64,000 bases of DNA from JAWVFM01 sp963739355 (lineage in GTDB: Bacteria > Actinomycetota > Thermoleophilia > Solirubrobacterales > 70-9). Within the stretch, counting starts at the first letter, position 1, and each line of letters begins with the position of its first letter. The stretch is from NCBI GenBank assembly GCA_963739355.1, contig CAVUAD010000002.1, positions 1 through 64,000 of the forward strand, given 5' to 3'. The translations under genes and the position numbers were made by a program. The notes under the pieces were generated by a model. That model was given only the letters and a program-made list of their open reading frames with translations. It had not been told where the DNA came from and made no database searches. This document shows, piece after piece, positions 1 to 10,713 of this stretch.

Positions 1-520
1 CCTCGCCGGGGAACGCGTTCATGCTGATGCTCACCTCGGCCTCTGATTGCACGGCAAGCGCCGCAACGTAGCCCTCGCCGGCGTCGAGATCGAGCACGGT
101 CCAGCCGCCCACGCGCCGTCCGTGGTCCCGCACCGCCCACAAGCCCTTACCGGTGGCGTCGAAGTCGAGGTGGCGCGGCCGGCCACGAAGCCCCGTTCCG
201 GTTCCCTTCACGTAGGCCTCGCGCCGGCACCAGTCGCCGAGGTACTCCGCCGATCGCCTGGGGGTGATGCGCTCGAGATCGATCCCGACCTCCAGCGCGT
301 CGGCGATCGCGACCACGACCCGGTCGCCGGAATGCGAGATGTTGAAGCGCAAGTCGCGGAGGCTCGCGCCGGGATCGAGGATGGGCTTACCCCCGGGGCG
401 CCTGGTCAGCGGCACCTCTGAAGCCGAAATGCCCAGCGCCTCGCCCAGGAGTTCGCGCAGCCTGACCTCGCCGTCGGCCTGCTGATCGATGGCGGTGTTC
501 CACACCTCAACCTCGCTCAC
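1..520 (-). CDS. 4'-phosphopantetheinyl transferase, Sfp type (3' end off window)
   Basis: Transfers the phosphopantetheine arm of CoA to carrier proteins (ACP/PCP). Reading the minus strand from GTG at 520 gives 173 uninterrupted codons up to the window edge. Family signatures are clear: FNISHS at about residues 59-64, the Mg-binding GIDLE at 79-83, and WCRREAYVKGTGTGL at 97-111 with the catalytic Glu. A stop codon lies about 20 codons upstream in frame, and GTG 520 is the only start codon between it and the conserved part. No strong ribosome binding site is visible. It diverges from the methyltransferase starting at 568. The C-terminus lies outside the window. The carrier protein it serves is not visible here. 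Confidence 0.85.
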   Translation of the reverse strand, partial: MSEVEVWNTAIDQQADGEVRLRELLGEALGISASEVPLTRRPGGKPILDPGASLRDLRFNISHSGDRVVVAIADALEVGIDLERITPRRSAEYLGDWCRREAYVKGTGTGLRGRPRHLDFDATGKGLWAVRDHGRRVGGWTVLDLDAGEGYVAALAVQSEAEVSISMNAFPGE

Positions 521-567
521 GGCGTGGGTGTAGAAGCCGCCTCGCTCATAGACTTGGCGCGCCGGGC

Positions 568-1179
568 ATGGAGGCGCCTAACACAACCAACTGGGCCAAG
601 TACAGCTCCCGGAACCCGGTGCAGCGCGCGCTCGTCAGCCGCTACTTTCGGGCGCTATCCGGGGTGGTCGAGTCACTGGCTCCGGCGAGCGTTCTCGACG
701 TGGGCTGCGGTGAGGGCGAGGCCCTGGTGCGGCTGGCGCCATTGCTACCGCAGACCGTCATGGGCGTCGACATCGACCCCGCATGCGTCGCGTTCGCGCA
801 GCGCCGGCTGTCCGGCGCGAGCTTCGAAGTTGGCTCGGTCGGCGCCCTCGACTGCCAGGACTCCTCGTACGACCTGGTGCTCTGCCTGGAGGTCATCGAA
901 CACCTTTCGGATCCGGCGGCGGCGCTGGTGGAGCTGGCCCGGGTCGGCCGGCGGGACCTCGTCGTCTCGGTTCCGTGGGAGCCTTGGTTTCGCCTGGGAA
1001 GCCTGGCGCGGGGCCGGTATATCCGCACCCTCGGCAATCACCCCGAGCATGTGAACCACTGGACGCGCGGCAGTTTCGCCGAGTTCCTCGGCGAACACCT
1101 CGTGGTCGTCAGCCTGGTGAGCTCGTTTCCGTGGTCGCTTGCCCACTGTTGCCTGGCCCGCCCGGTTCGGTCCCCGTGA
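568..1179 (+). CDS. Class I SAM-dependent methyltransferase
   Basis: A 203-residue methyltransferase of the Methyltransf_11/25 type. The SAM-binding motif I (VLDVGCGEGEAL, about residues 42-53) is followed by the acidic end of beta 2 (VMGVDIDP) and the motif LCLEVIEHL after beta 4. The substrate cannot be told from sequence. Its setting beside a polyprenyl-phosphate glycosyltransferase suggests sugar or glycolipid methylation. The last ~70 bp overlap the end of the convergent GT2 gene, so one of the two C-termini may be misread because of a frame slip. ATG 568 lies 48 bp from the divergent phosphopantetheinyl transferase start. Confidence 0.75.
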   Translation: MEAPNTTNWAKYSSRNPVQRALVSRYFRALSGVVESLAPASVLDVGCGEGEALVRLAPLLPQTVMGVDIDPACVAFAQRRLSGASFEVGSVGALDCQDSSYDLVLCLEVIEHLSDPAAALVELARVGRRDLVVSVPWEPWFRLGSLARGRYIRTLGNHPEHVNHWTRGSFAEFLGEHLVVVSLVSSFPWSLAHCCLARPVRSP

Positions 1180-2106
1180 ACTCGGCCACCCGCGTCGCCA
1201 TGCGGCCGTCGCTCGTCTCCCGCTGGTTGACGGCGATCATCTGTGCCAGCAGGCCGAGCGAGCCCAGCTGGACTCCCACCACGATCAGCAGCACGCCGAG
1301 GAACAGCAGCGGTCGGTCGCCGATCGCCGACCCGCTCAGCTTGTCGATGGTGAGGTAGAGGCAGATCCCGGTCCGATGAACACGGACAGCAGGCCCAGGC
1401 CGCCGAAGAGATGCAGCGGCCGGTTGCGGTAGCGGCCCATGAAGCCGACGGAGACCAGGTCGAGGAACCCCCGGGCGAAGCGCTCCAGTCCGAACATGGG
1501 GGGAGCCATGCGCCGCGGGCGATGGCGCACGGGCATCTCGCCGACACGCCAGCCCTCCTGCGCGGCGAGCACCGGGACGAAGCGGTGAAGCTCGCCGTAC
1601 AGGTCCAGCGAGAGCGCGCATTCCGGCGGTAGGCCTTGAGTCCGCAGTTCAGCGTCGTGCATGCGCACCCCGGTCGTGCCGGGACGTCACCCCGTTGAAG
1701 ATGCGCGAGGCAACCCGCCGCGAACGCGGGTCCTTGCGGTCCTGCTTCCAGCCTGAGACCAGATCCAGGCCGTTGTCCAGCTCCGCGAGAGCCTGGGGAT
1801 CTCCGCCGGGTCGTCCTGGCCGTCGCCGTCGATGGTCACGATCGTCTTTCCCCGAGCGGCGTCGATTCCCGTCGCGAGGGCGGCCGACTTGCCGAAGTTG
1901 CGCCGCAGCCGCAGCCCGCGGACCTCGGGGCGTGCGGTCGCCAGCTGCGCGATCTCCCCCCACGAGCCGTCGGTCGATCCGTCGTCGACGAGGACCGCCT
2001 CCCAGCTGCCGATGTCGGCGCAGGCCGCCGCGAGCTCCTCGATCAGGCCCGGCAGCGCCTCGCGCTCGTCGAGGATCGGGATGACGATGCTCACGTCGAT
2101 GCTCAT
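1109..2106 (-). CDS. DPM1/GtrB-like family 2 glycosyltransferase, frameshifted
   Basis: Likely transfers a sugar from a nucleotide donor to polyprenyl phosphate at the inner membrane face. The N-terminus shows the GT-A pattern (SIVIPILDE, VDDGSTDGS, DGDGQDDP). The middle has the YGELHRF signature and the C-terminus two hydrophobic segments (LLFLGVLLIVVGVQLG), matching the ~320-residue DPM/GtrB architecture. The coding path changes frame near 1795, 1675 and 1372, giving three slips in one gene, so this is either decayed or affected by sequence errors. The start ATG 2106 overlaps the TGA of the upstream membrane protein as ATGA, which implies translational coupling and places both proteins in one glycolipid pathway. 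Confidence 0.75.
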
Positions 2107-3734
2107 TGGGCCGGCGCGGGGCATGCGGTGACGCTCGGCGCGTTCACGACCGCGGTCCAGGCAGGCGTGGCGGCGCCGGCCGCGGGGATGGGCAGGAGCC
2201 GCGGGGCGCCCGGTGGCAGAGTCCCGGCCGGGGAGGGGAAGTAGGAGGCGAAGCGGCGGACCCCGACGTCGCCGCCCACCGGCGACGAGAGGACGACCCC
2301 ATCGCCTCGCACGGGAACGGCGACCGGCTGGCCGTGCTGGGCGTTGAGCGTCCGGCAGCCGGGGCCGCTCGCGGCGGCGTCCGTTGGCTGGAGCGCGATG
2401 CCCAGCGTCGAGACGAAGGCGGCGTCGGCGTGCTGGCGTTCGGCTTCGGAGAAGCTCGCGAGCTCGCCGTCGCTATACGCCGGCGATCCGAAGCGCTCGA
2501 CCGCGTCGAGGTAGCCCGTCGCGACTCCATTCGTCCCGGTGAGCCTCATCACCTCCCACAGCAACGGGCCTGGATCGGTGACCCCAGCGGTGTTGCTCGG
2601 CGGAGCCACTAGCCCAAGGCGCCCGCCCGCCGCCTCGAGGGCGGCGAGGTCGGTTCGCGAGATTCGCGCCGAGTCGCGCAACCCGTTGGAGCCCTGACCG
2701 AGGAGAACCACGTTCGTCGCGATCCCCCCCGCGAGGATCGCCGCCAGGGCCACGGTCCACGCCCGCCGCAGGCTGACGCCTCTGGCCGCCTCGGCGGCGA
2801 AGATCAGAAAGCAGACCGTGCTCGGGTACAGGTATCTCGGGGCGAGCGGAATGCGCTCCCCCTTCAGAGCCGCGGTCGCTTCCAGGGCCCAAAGCGTCAG
2901 CGGGATGGAGGCGGTCGCAAGCAGCCAGGGGGATACCCCTCGCCGGAGCCGCAGGACGATGAGGACCGCCAGCGCAACCGCCGCCACGGGTGTCCAGTCG
3001 GTGTTGAAGTCCGGGTAGTTCAGGCCGGCGAGCGAGGCGCCGATGGCCCCGAGGGAGTCGGCGGTCCATACCGGGGCGAGCAGGAGTTGCCACGGCTTGA
3101 CGTTCTGGCCCGTGTCAGCCGCCTGTCCATGCGAGGCGAGGAGCCAGATCACGTAGAGGACGATGGGAACGGCGACGACCCACGCCCGTCTATGGCGCCC
3201 CGGGTCGGCGAGGGTGAGGACGGCGGCGCCGCCGACGAACGCGAGCCCCACCGAGTAGACCGATACAGCCGCGACGAGCAGAAGGCAAGCGGCGATGTCA
3301 CCCGTCCGGTCGTCGCGCTCGAGGGCGAGGAGCGCCAGGATCCCCAGGGAGAGCGGCGCGAGGTCACCGAAGGCGTTTCCCAGCAACAGGTGTAGGGCGT
3401 CCGCTCCGTAGACAAGGAGCACGAGGCACGGCAGCAGCGCGACCGTGCCGCCGACGCGCCGACGCGCGAAGACGAACAGCAGCCCGACGGCTGCGTAGGC
3501 CGTGGCCAATCCCAGTACCCGGAAGGGGAGGTAGCTCACGCCGAAGACGTGGAACATCGCGTCGTATACGAGGCGCTCGCTCGCGATCAGGTGCCCGTTG
3601 TAGGGCGCGAAGGCGCCGTGGAGGTCGAGCGAGGGTGTCGCCGCGAACCAGTCGATTTCGTCGGTCGAGAACGAGACGTCGTGGCCGAGCGCGAGGACCA
3701 GGACGCCGCAGGCCGCCATCGCAGCGAGCAGCAC
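2103..3734 (-). CDS. Polytopic membrane protein with C-terminal extracytoplasmic domain
   Basis: A 543-residue protein with about ten hydrophobic segments in the first ~350 residues, then a hydrophilic tail of ~170 residues containing two cysteines (GPGC and VTACPAPAQ at the end). The early acidic pattern STDEIDW after the first membrane helix resembles GT-C glycosyltransferases and the dolichyl-phosphate-sugar mannosyltransferase superfamily, but no family-defining motif is certain. A second protein of the same design is encoded at 7597-9267. The GTG start at 3734 is the first possible start after a long open stretch. Its TGA overlaps the GT2 start. A lipid-linked sugar transferase role is an inference from topology and neighbours. 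Confidence 0.7.
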   Translation of the reverse strand: MLLAAMAACGVLVLALGHDVSFSTDEIDWFAATPSLDLHGAFAPYNGHLIASERLVYDAMFHVFGVSYLPFRVLGLATAYAAVGLLFVFARRRVGGTVALLPCLVLLVYGADALHLLLGNAFGDLAPLSLGILALLALERDDRTGDIAACLLLVAAVSVYSVGLAFVGGAAVLTLADPGRHRRAWVVAVPIVLYVIWLLASHGQAADTGQNVKPWQLLLAPVWTADSLGAIGASLAGLNYPDFNTDWTPVAAVALAVLIVLRLRRGVSPWLLATASIPLTLWALEATAALKGERIPLAPRYLYPSTVCFLIFAAEAARGVSLRRAWTVALAAILAGGIATNVVLLGQGSNGLRDSARISRTDLAALEAAGGRLGLVAPPSNTAGVTDPGPLLWEVMRLTGTNGVATGYLDAVERFGSPAYSDGELASFSEAERQHADAAFVSTLGIALQPTDAAASGPGCRTLNAQHGQPVAVPVRGDGVVLSSPVGGDVGVRRFASYFPSPAGTLPPGAPRLLPIPAAGAATPAWTAVVNAPSVTACPAPAQ

Positions 3735-3826
3735 CGCGGCTGGATTGATCTCGTGGGCGCCGACCCGGATCTTGTCGCGGCTGGCTGTTAGAGACAGATT
3801 GACGCCGACCCCGCTGGACTCGAATC

Positions 3827-5399
<1,573 letters not shown>

Positions 5400-5423
5400 G
5401 GGGCGGCAGTTTATTCCGCGGCG

Positions 5424-6819
5424 CTACCTCAGCTGGACCTTCACCTTGGGCGAGGTCGCAATCGTCTTGCCTCCCGAGCGTGAGAGCGCCCGGAAGATCG
5501 ATGTCTTCTTGATTCTCACTTGCTTCTTTGCCTTGCAGGCATCGTTGGCCGCCACGGCCTTTCCCAGGTTCTCGAATGTCGAGCCGGCCTTGACCTGGAA
5601 TTTGACGGAGCCGCCGTTGGAACACGGCTTGAGCTTGGCGGTGAGGGTCGTCTTCTCACCCTTCCTGATCTTGACCGGGTCGGCCTTCAGGTCGATCGAG
5701 TCGCCGCTCCCGCCACCGCCAAGGTCGATGACCTGGATGCTGTGGTCCAGCTCGGTCGCGGCCCAGAGCTTGCCGTCGACGATGTCGAGCTGCGTGAAGT
5801 ATGAGCGCGGGTCCTCTGGTACGGCACCCCCGCCTGACAAGCGCCGATGCCGACGCCACACGTCTCGAACTCGTCGGCGCCGTCGAGCACACCGAAGCCG
5901 TAGGAGCGTTCGTAGGCCCCGGCCGGGCTGAACTCGTCGAGCCGGCCGTTGGGTGGATTGGAGATGACGACGCGTCCTGTTCCCGGGATACGCCGGATCG
6001 AGTCTGGGCTGTTGAGCTGGCCCGCCGCGGATCCGGGACCGCTCCCGAAGTTGTCCAGCGCGAAGCCGCCCAATGTCGTGGGGACGACGTGAGTCACCGT
6101 ATTGCCGTTGTACTCCGTGACATAGAAACCGGCGGCGGCGTCGGGGGCCATGTCCGTCGCGTAATCGAACTGGCCGGCGCCGAACCATCCGGCCGCCGCA
6201 GCCCGGCGGAGCGGTACCCGGAGCATCGATCTCGCAGGCCTGGAACGAGGTCCCTCCTCCGTTGATTCCGGCACCAAAGAACGTCTGCGGGTAAAACGGG
6301 TGGTCCGCGGTGAGATCGGCGAGGTTGAGGGCGCCGACTGTGCCCCACTGACCCAGCGCGACGTTACCGGTGCCGTCAGGGCTGACGCGCATGTAGATTT
6401 GGTTGGAGCCCAGCCGGTCGTCGGTCTCGCCATCGCTCTGCAGGAGGCCGGGGTTGGTGGTGCCGGATGGGCCGTTGACTTGCAGTGAAATGATCTGGTT
6501 TACGCCCCGTACTGGGCGATGTAGACCCGGTTGTTCGCGTATCCGATCGCCTGCGGGTGTAGCCGTTCTCCGCGACGATAAAGGTGTCGATGACCGAGCC
6601 GTTCTGACCGTCGAGATGGAGGACGGTGCCGCCGGAGCTGGAGGTGGCATACGTGGTCCAAACCGAGCCGTCCGGCACTGGCGTGTACGGGTTGGACGAA
6701 TTGACCGGGACCTCGCGTTCGATGGTCACGGCCGCTGCGGCCTGGGAGGCTCCCCACGCGAGAGCCGCGGCCAGCACGCAGGCTGTCTGCAGTCCAATCG
6801 TCCTCCCAGACAACCTCAC
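5424..6819 (-). CDS. Secreted beta-propeller (NHL/SMP-30-like) protein, frameshifted
   Basis: An exported protein of about 465 residues. The start at 6819 gives a clear signal peptide (positive N-terminus, hydrophobic core, cut after AAAA). Repeated segments such as PDSIRRIPGTGRVVISN and QLDIVDGKLWAATELDHS resemble beta-propeller blades of the NHL or streptogramin-lyase type. The last ~90 residues form an Ig-like beta domain with two cysteines (LKPCSNGG, ANDACKAK). Frame slips occur near 6560, 6505, 6215 and 5815. Function unknown; such proteins usually bind ligands or polymers outside the cell. It lies between the carboxylase and an acyltransferase remnant on the same strand. Confidence 0.65.
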
Positions 6820-6934
6820 GAGACGACCCTAACAACCCCGGCCGCCGTGCGGGCGGGCTTTCTACCGCGCGTTGCTCGCCAGGTCCGCGCCGCCCTCGGC
6901 CCGGCGCCCGCGCGAACGGGCCACAAGTGGCCTC

Positions 6935-7568
6935 TTATCGTGCGCCGGGACGCAACCGCGCCGGGACGATCCGCCGGTACTTGAACCGCAGGATCGGGCG
7001 CTCGAGCAGGTAGTAGCTGGCCGCCGCCAGGCATTTGCCGCCCCCCCGCGTAGCGGACCGAGACGAGCGCCAGTGCCATGCCCAGCGCGAACCAGTAGCC
7101 GAAGCCGAGCGCCGTCCCATCCACCCACGTTCCGAGCTCCGGCAGCCCTGAGCGAAAGCGGAATCCGGAGCGCCCGCCGCTTCAGATATGTCCCCACCTG
7201 CGGCGCGGGAGCATCCCCCCCACGGGCCGCGATAAACGGGCGGAACAGCAGAAACCCGGAGATCACGGAGAAGATCGTCACGCCGACGTCGAGGTGAGCG
7301 GCGAGCCGAGCGGCCGGTGTGGTCCCAGCGGAGCTTCGACGAAGACCGAGTGAAAGACGAGGACGGCGATTGCAGCAACGGCCCGCATGCCGTCGACGAG
7401 CAGAAAGCGCGGGTGTGCCGGAGGCGGCGCGACCGCATCCGGGACCGGGTCCGCCCTGGGCGGCTGCAAGGCGGGCAAGGCTGGAACCGATTCTTGGAGG
7501 GCCGCCCGTCGTCGGTTCCGTCCGGGGACACCGCGATAGCCCCCGGGTGCCCGCAGGACGCGGCTCAC
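6935..7568 (-). pseudogene. Acyltransferase-3 (OafA-like) remnant, internally deleted and frameshifted
   Basis: Two ends of a membrane-bound O-acyltransferase are recognisable. The N-terminal block RFLLVDGMRAVAAIAVLVFHS and the downstream VISGFLLFRPF belong to the first two helices. The C-terminal block YYLLERPILRFK is the family's closing motif. Only about 50 residues separate 'YLKRRALRI' from the closing block, whereas intact members such as the neighbour at 9348-10637 have ~250. At least three frame changes (near 7300, 7150 and 7045) are also needed. The gene is therefore not functional as written, either because of a real deletion or an assembly collapse. Confidence 0.6.
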
Positions 7569-7596
7569 GTATGGCTTGAGCGCGTACGCGCCCGGG

Positions 7597-9267
7597 TCAG
7601 CTGGCGCCGGGGACGCGCCGCGGGCAGAGGCGTATTGGCGACCCGGCGCCGGACAGGAGCCTCCACGGCGTTGGCGCGTCGTGGGCCGGAACGCGCAGGA
7701 GGGCCGCCGGCGAGCCGTCCGGCCACACCAGAGAGACGGCCGGTCCGTCGCTGAAGCGCAAGAGATAGACGACCGCAGGGGGTTCGCCCTGAGGGTCGAC
7801 GGTGGCTCCACCAACCGGTAGCGGGACGGCCGAGCCCGGCGGGACGGCGGGGCCGGCGCGAGAGCAGTTCGTGGCGGGTCTCAGCTGCAGCCCGAGACCA
7901 CCGGCGAGCGCGCGATCGGCGGCCCCTCTTACGGCGTCGGGCGCCCTGGGAAGCGTCGCGGCGTCGAGCCCGACGTTTCCGAACGTATCCGCCGCGGTCA
8001 GGTAGTTGCCGGCCGTCGGCAGCAGCGGGCTGGACCCATAGTCGGGGTCGATACGCGCCCGGTCGAGCTCGTATGCGCTGTACTGGCCGAGCGCCGAGTT
8101 GGAGAGCGCGCGCAGGTCACCGCCCGCCTGCGAAAGTCCGCTGATGTTCGCCAGCAGGGCAGCCGCGAGAAGCGGCAGGGCTGCACCGGCGAGCAACTGG
8201 CGGTTTCGGCCGGCGAGGCCTTCGGTCCATGCCGAGGCGGTTTCGGCCAAGACGACGAGCAGCACGACGGCGGCCGGATAGACGTAGCGCTCCGATTCCG
8301 GGCTGCGGATGAAGCCGTACGGGGCCAGGCGCGTTGCAGCCGCAAGAACGACGAGGGTCGTAGCCGCAGCCCAGAACAGGGGTGAGAGCTTCGCCCGGCG
8401 AAGCACCACGGTCGCGATGATGCCGGCGAGAACCACGGCGGCGAGCGCCTGCGCCGCCGTGGTGTCGAAGACCGGCTGGGAGGTGACGCGGTAGAGGCCC
8501 GTGACCCCGGCGACGACGGTGGCCCAGCTGTCCCATTCGAAAGCGACCAGGTCGGCGAAGGTCGCCCGAGAATCACCGCCGATTTGGAAAAACGCGTGGT
8601 AGGCGCCGAATGCGGCCGCCGGGAGGAGCAGGATCCAGAGGCGGCGGAACCGCGCGCCCGAGCCCGAGAGCAAGACAAGGACTCCCGCACCCGCAAGCAA
8701 TCCGAGGCCGGCCGGGTGGGAGGTGACCGCGATGGTGAGCAGTGCGCTCGCCGTCAGGTCGCCGCGACTGGTGCCTCGCCCCAGGGCGAGCCAGGCACCG
8801 AGGCCGGTACCGATCGCGATCAGCGTCGGCAGCCTCTGTCCGGTGAGGATGACTTCGGCGCCGGCTCCGAGCAGCATGAGCACCACGGCTGCCGCAAGGG
8901 CGCATCTCGGCCCTGCCCGCGGCCGCAGGAGCAGGTAGAGGATTGCGGCGCACGCGGCGCTGAGCAGCCCGGCCATGGCCCGCAAGACCCAATACGCCTT
9001 CATCCCCGCGGTCGCGAATGCCGCCTTGTAGAGGACCATTGGCAGCGCCAGGAGGTAGACGTTGGAATGCAAGATCACGTGTCCAACCGAACCTTCGGCC
9101 AGTCGCTGTGCGTAGAAGAGGTCGTCACCTCGAATCACCTGGTCGCGCCCGGCGAAGAGGGCGAACGCGGTCGCCGTCGAGCACGCCACCAAGAGGAGGA
9201 GCAGTTCCCCACGGGTCGGTCGCACGGGCCTCGCCGAATCCGTGGCTGGTTCGCTCGACTCAGACAA
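7597..9267 (-). CDS. Polytopic membrane protein, paralogue of the protein at 2103-3734
   Basis: A protein of about 556 residues with around ten membrane helices followed by a ~180-residue extracytoplasmic tail carrying cysteines (ATNCSRAGP and IRLCPRRVPG). The acidic pattern RGDDLFYA follows the first helix, like STDEIDW in the paralogue, and is in the position of the catalytic loop of GT-C enzymes. Start uncertain: TTG 9267 or GTG 9225 both precede the first helix, and no ATG is available. The open frame continues far upstream only because it mirrors the acyltransferase gene. Likely involved in transferring lipid-linked sugars, inferred from topology and context only. Confidence 0.6.
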   Translation of the reverse strand: MSESSEPATDSARPVRPTRGELLLLLVACSTATAFALFAGRDQVIRGDDLFYAQRLAEGSVGHVILHSNVYLLALPMVLYKAAFATAGMKAYWVLRAMAGLLSAACAAILYLLLRPRAGPRCALAAAVVLMLLGAGAEVILTGQRLPTLIAIGTGLGAWLALGRGTSRGDLTASALLTIAVTSHPAGLGLLAGAGVLVLLSGSGARFRRLWILLLPAAAFGAYHAFFQIGGDSRATFADLVAFEWDSWATVVAGVTGLYRVTSQPVFDTTAAQALAAVVLAGIIATVVLRRAKLSPLFWAAATTLVVLAAATRLAPYGFIRSPESERYVYPAAVVLLVVLAETASAWTEGLAGRNRQLLAGAALPLLAAALLANISGLSQAGGDLRALSNSALGQYSAYELDRARIDPDYGSSPLLPTAGNYLTAADTFGNVGLDAATLPRAPDAVRGAADRALAGGLGLQLRPATNCSRAGPAVPPGSAVPLPVGGATVDPQGEPPAVVYLLRFSDGPAVSLVWPDGSPAALLRVPAHDAPTPWRLLSGAGSPIRLCPRRVPGAS

Positions 9268-9347
9268 CCGCGCGATCGTATGCGAGGCCTCACCCGATGG
9301 GGCGCCGGAGCGCGATGGGCCCCCGCGCTGCGCTCGGGAGGAGTGGC

Positions 9348-10637
9348 CTAGGAGCCCGGCCCGGTGCCGGCGACAGCCGCCACCTCGCCTCGGCGACCGC
9401 GCGACCGGGCCCATCGGCGGATTGGGATCTCGAGGTATCTGGCGGAGAGATAGCCGTACAGGATCGCCAGTGGGACCACGATGACGGCCCACAGCGCAAG
9501 CGCCCCGAGCGACCCATCCGTGGGCGGCGAGAGCAGCATCGCGACGTAGACGGCGATGAGGTAATGGCTGAGGTAGACCCCGTAGCTGATGTCGCCGAGG
9601 CGCCGTATGGGCCCGGCGCTGAAGGGCATCTGGCGGCGATCCGAGGCGAGTGCCGTCGTGAGCATGAAGGCGGCGGTGGCTGCCGAGTAGCCGAGGCCGA
9701 TGAGCAGCGTCTGGCGAGCGAGGGTCGCGGTGAACGGAGGAGCAGCCTTGGTCGCGTAGTGGCCGGCGAGGTACACGAAGACGACGACGCCGAGCGCGGC
9801 GAGCAATTGGAACCTGCCGGCGAGCCGGCTCAGCCGCTCGGGTTGCAGCCTCCGCCGCAGCTCGACGTACGCCCATGCGCTGGTCATGCCGAGGGCGAAC
9901 GAGAACGCCCAGAACGGGAGCTGGTCGTGGGCGGCGAACCTGGCATTGACCGCTGTCGCACCGGAGAGGCTGCCCCCGAAGAAGTCGACGATCGCACCGA
10001 GGTGATCGAAGAGCTCGCGCCAGCCGACGGCGATCAGCGCGCACAGCGCCAAGCCGGCCAGTGGCCGCCGCAGGTACGCGGCGGCGACGAAGGGCAGGAC
10101 GAAATAGAACGCCATTTCGACCGAGAGTGTCCACACGGGGATGTCGACTCCAAACCCATAGCCGCCGCGCCAGCCGGTGAATGCCTCGAGCAGGCCGGCC
10201 GGGGTTTGCAGGAATCCCACATGTGCGCCGATGCTCGCGGGGGTTGGATAGGTCAGCCCGGCAGGGGTCCTGAGGGCCATCAGGATCAGCGTGATCGCGA
10301 GCACCATCCAGTAGGCCGGGGCAATCCGGGCGGCCCGCCGGATTGCGTAGTCGCCGACGTTTCCGAAGCCGCCCCGGGCGACCGTGGGGAGGAAGACCAC
10401 GAAGCCGCTGACGATGAACAGCGCGTCGACGGCCTGACCGACGGTGCCCCAGATCACCTGGCCAAGAGCGTCGTCCCCCGCTCGCCTGGAGACGCCCGCC
10501 GAGAGGATGACGTGGATGGCGACCACTCCAAGGATCGCGAAGGCACGGAAACCGTCGAAGCTGGGCACCACCGGTATTCCCTGCTCCGCCCGCGCGACCT
10601 TGCCCGGATCGAGTGGTGTCGTGCCGTCTGCCGTCAA
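9348..10637 (-). CDS. Acyltransferase-3 family membrane O-acyltransferase
   Basis: Multi-pass enzyme that O-acylates surface sugars, using an acyl donor at the inner membrane. All family landmarks are present: FDGFRAFAILGVVAIH at the first helix with the catalytic-type histidine, ALFIVSGFVVFL in helix 2, the arginine-rich YAIRRAARIAPAYW, and VWTLSVEMAFYFVLP in the middle. The closing blocks are GDISYGVYLSHYL and YLEIPIRRWARS. About 430 residues, normal for the family. The start is taken as TTG 10637. An ATG at 10715 would add 26 low-complexity residues that run into the promoter region of the divergent gene. Confidence 0.8.
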   Translation of the reverse strand: MTADGTTPLDPGKVARAEQGIPVVPSFDGFRAFAILGVVAIHVILSAGVSRRAGDDALGQVIWGTVGQAVDALFIVSGFVVFLPTVARGGFGNVGDYAIRRAARIAPAYWMVLAITLILMALRTPAGLTYPTPASIGAHVGFLQTPAGLLEAFTGWRGGYGFGVDIPVWTLSVEMAFYFVLPFVAAAYLRRPLAGLALCALIAVGWRELFDHLGAIVDFFGGSLSGATAVNARFAAHDQLPFWAFSFALGMTSAWAYVELRRRLQPERLSRLAGRFQLLAALGVVVFVYLAGHYATKAAPPFTATLARQTLLIGLGYSAATAAFMLTTALASDRRQMPFSAGPIRRLGDISYGVYLSHYLIAVYVAMLLSPPTDGSLGALALWAVIVVPLAILYGYLSARYLEIPIRRWARSRGRRGEVAAVAGTGPGS

Positions 10638-10713
10638 GCCCGGCGATCGTACGTGACTCCTGCGGGCGCTACCTCCAGGAGAGCATCTAAGATCGCCGGC
10701 CGGATGCTTTGCC

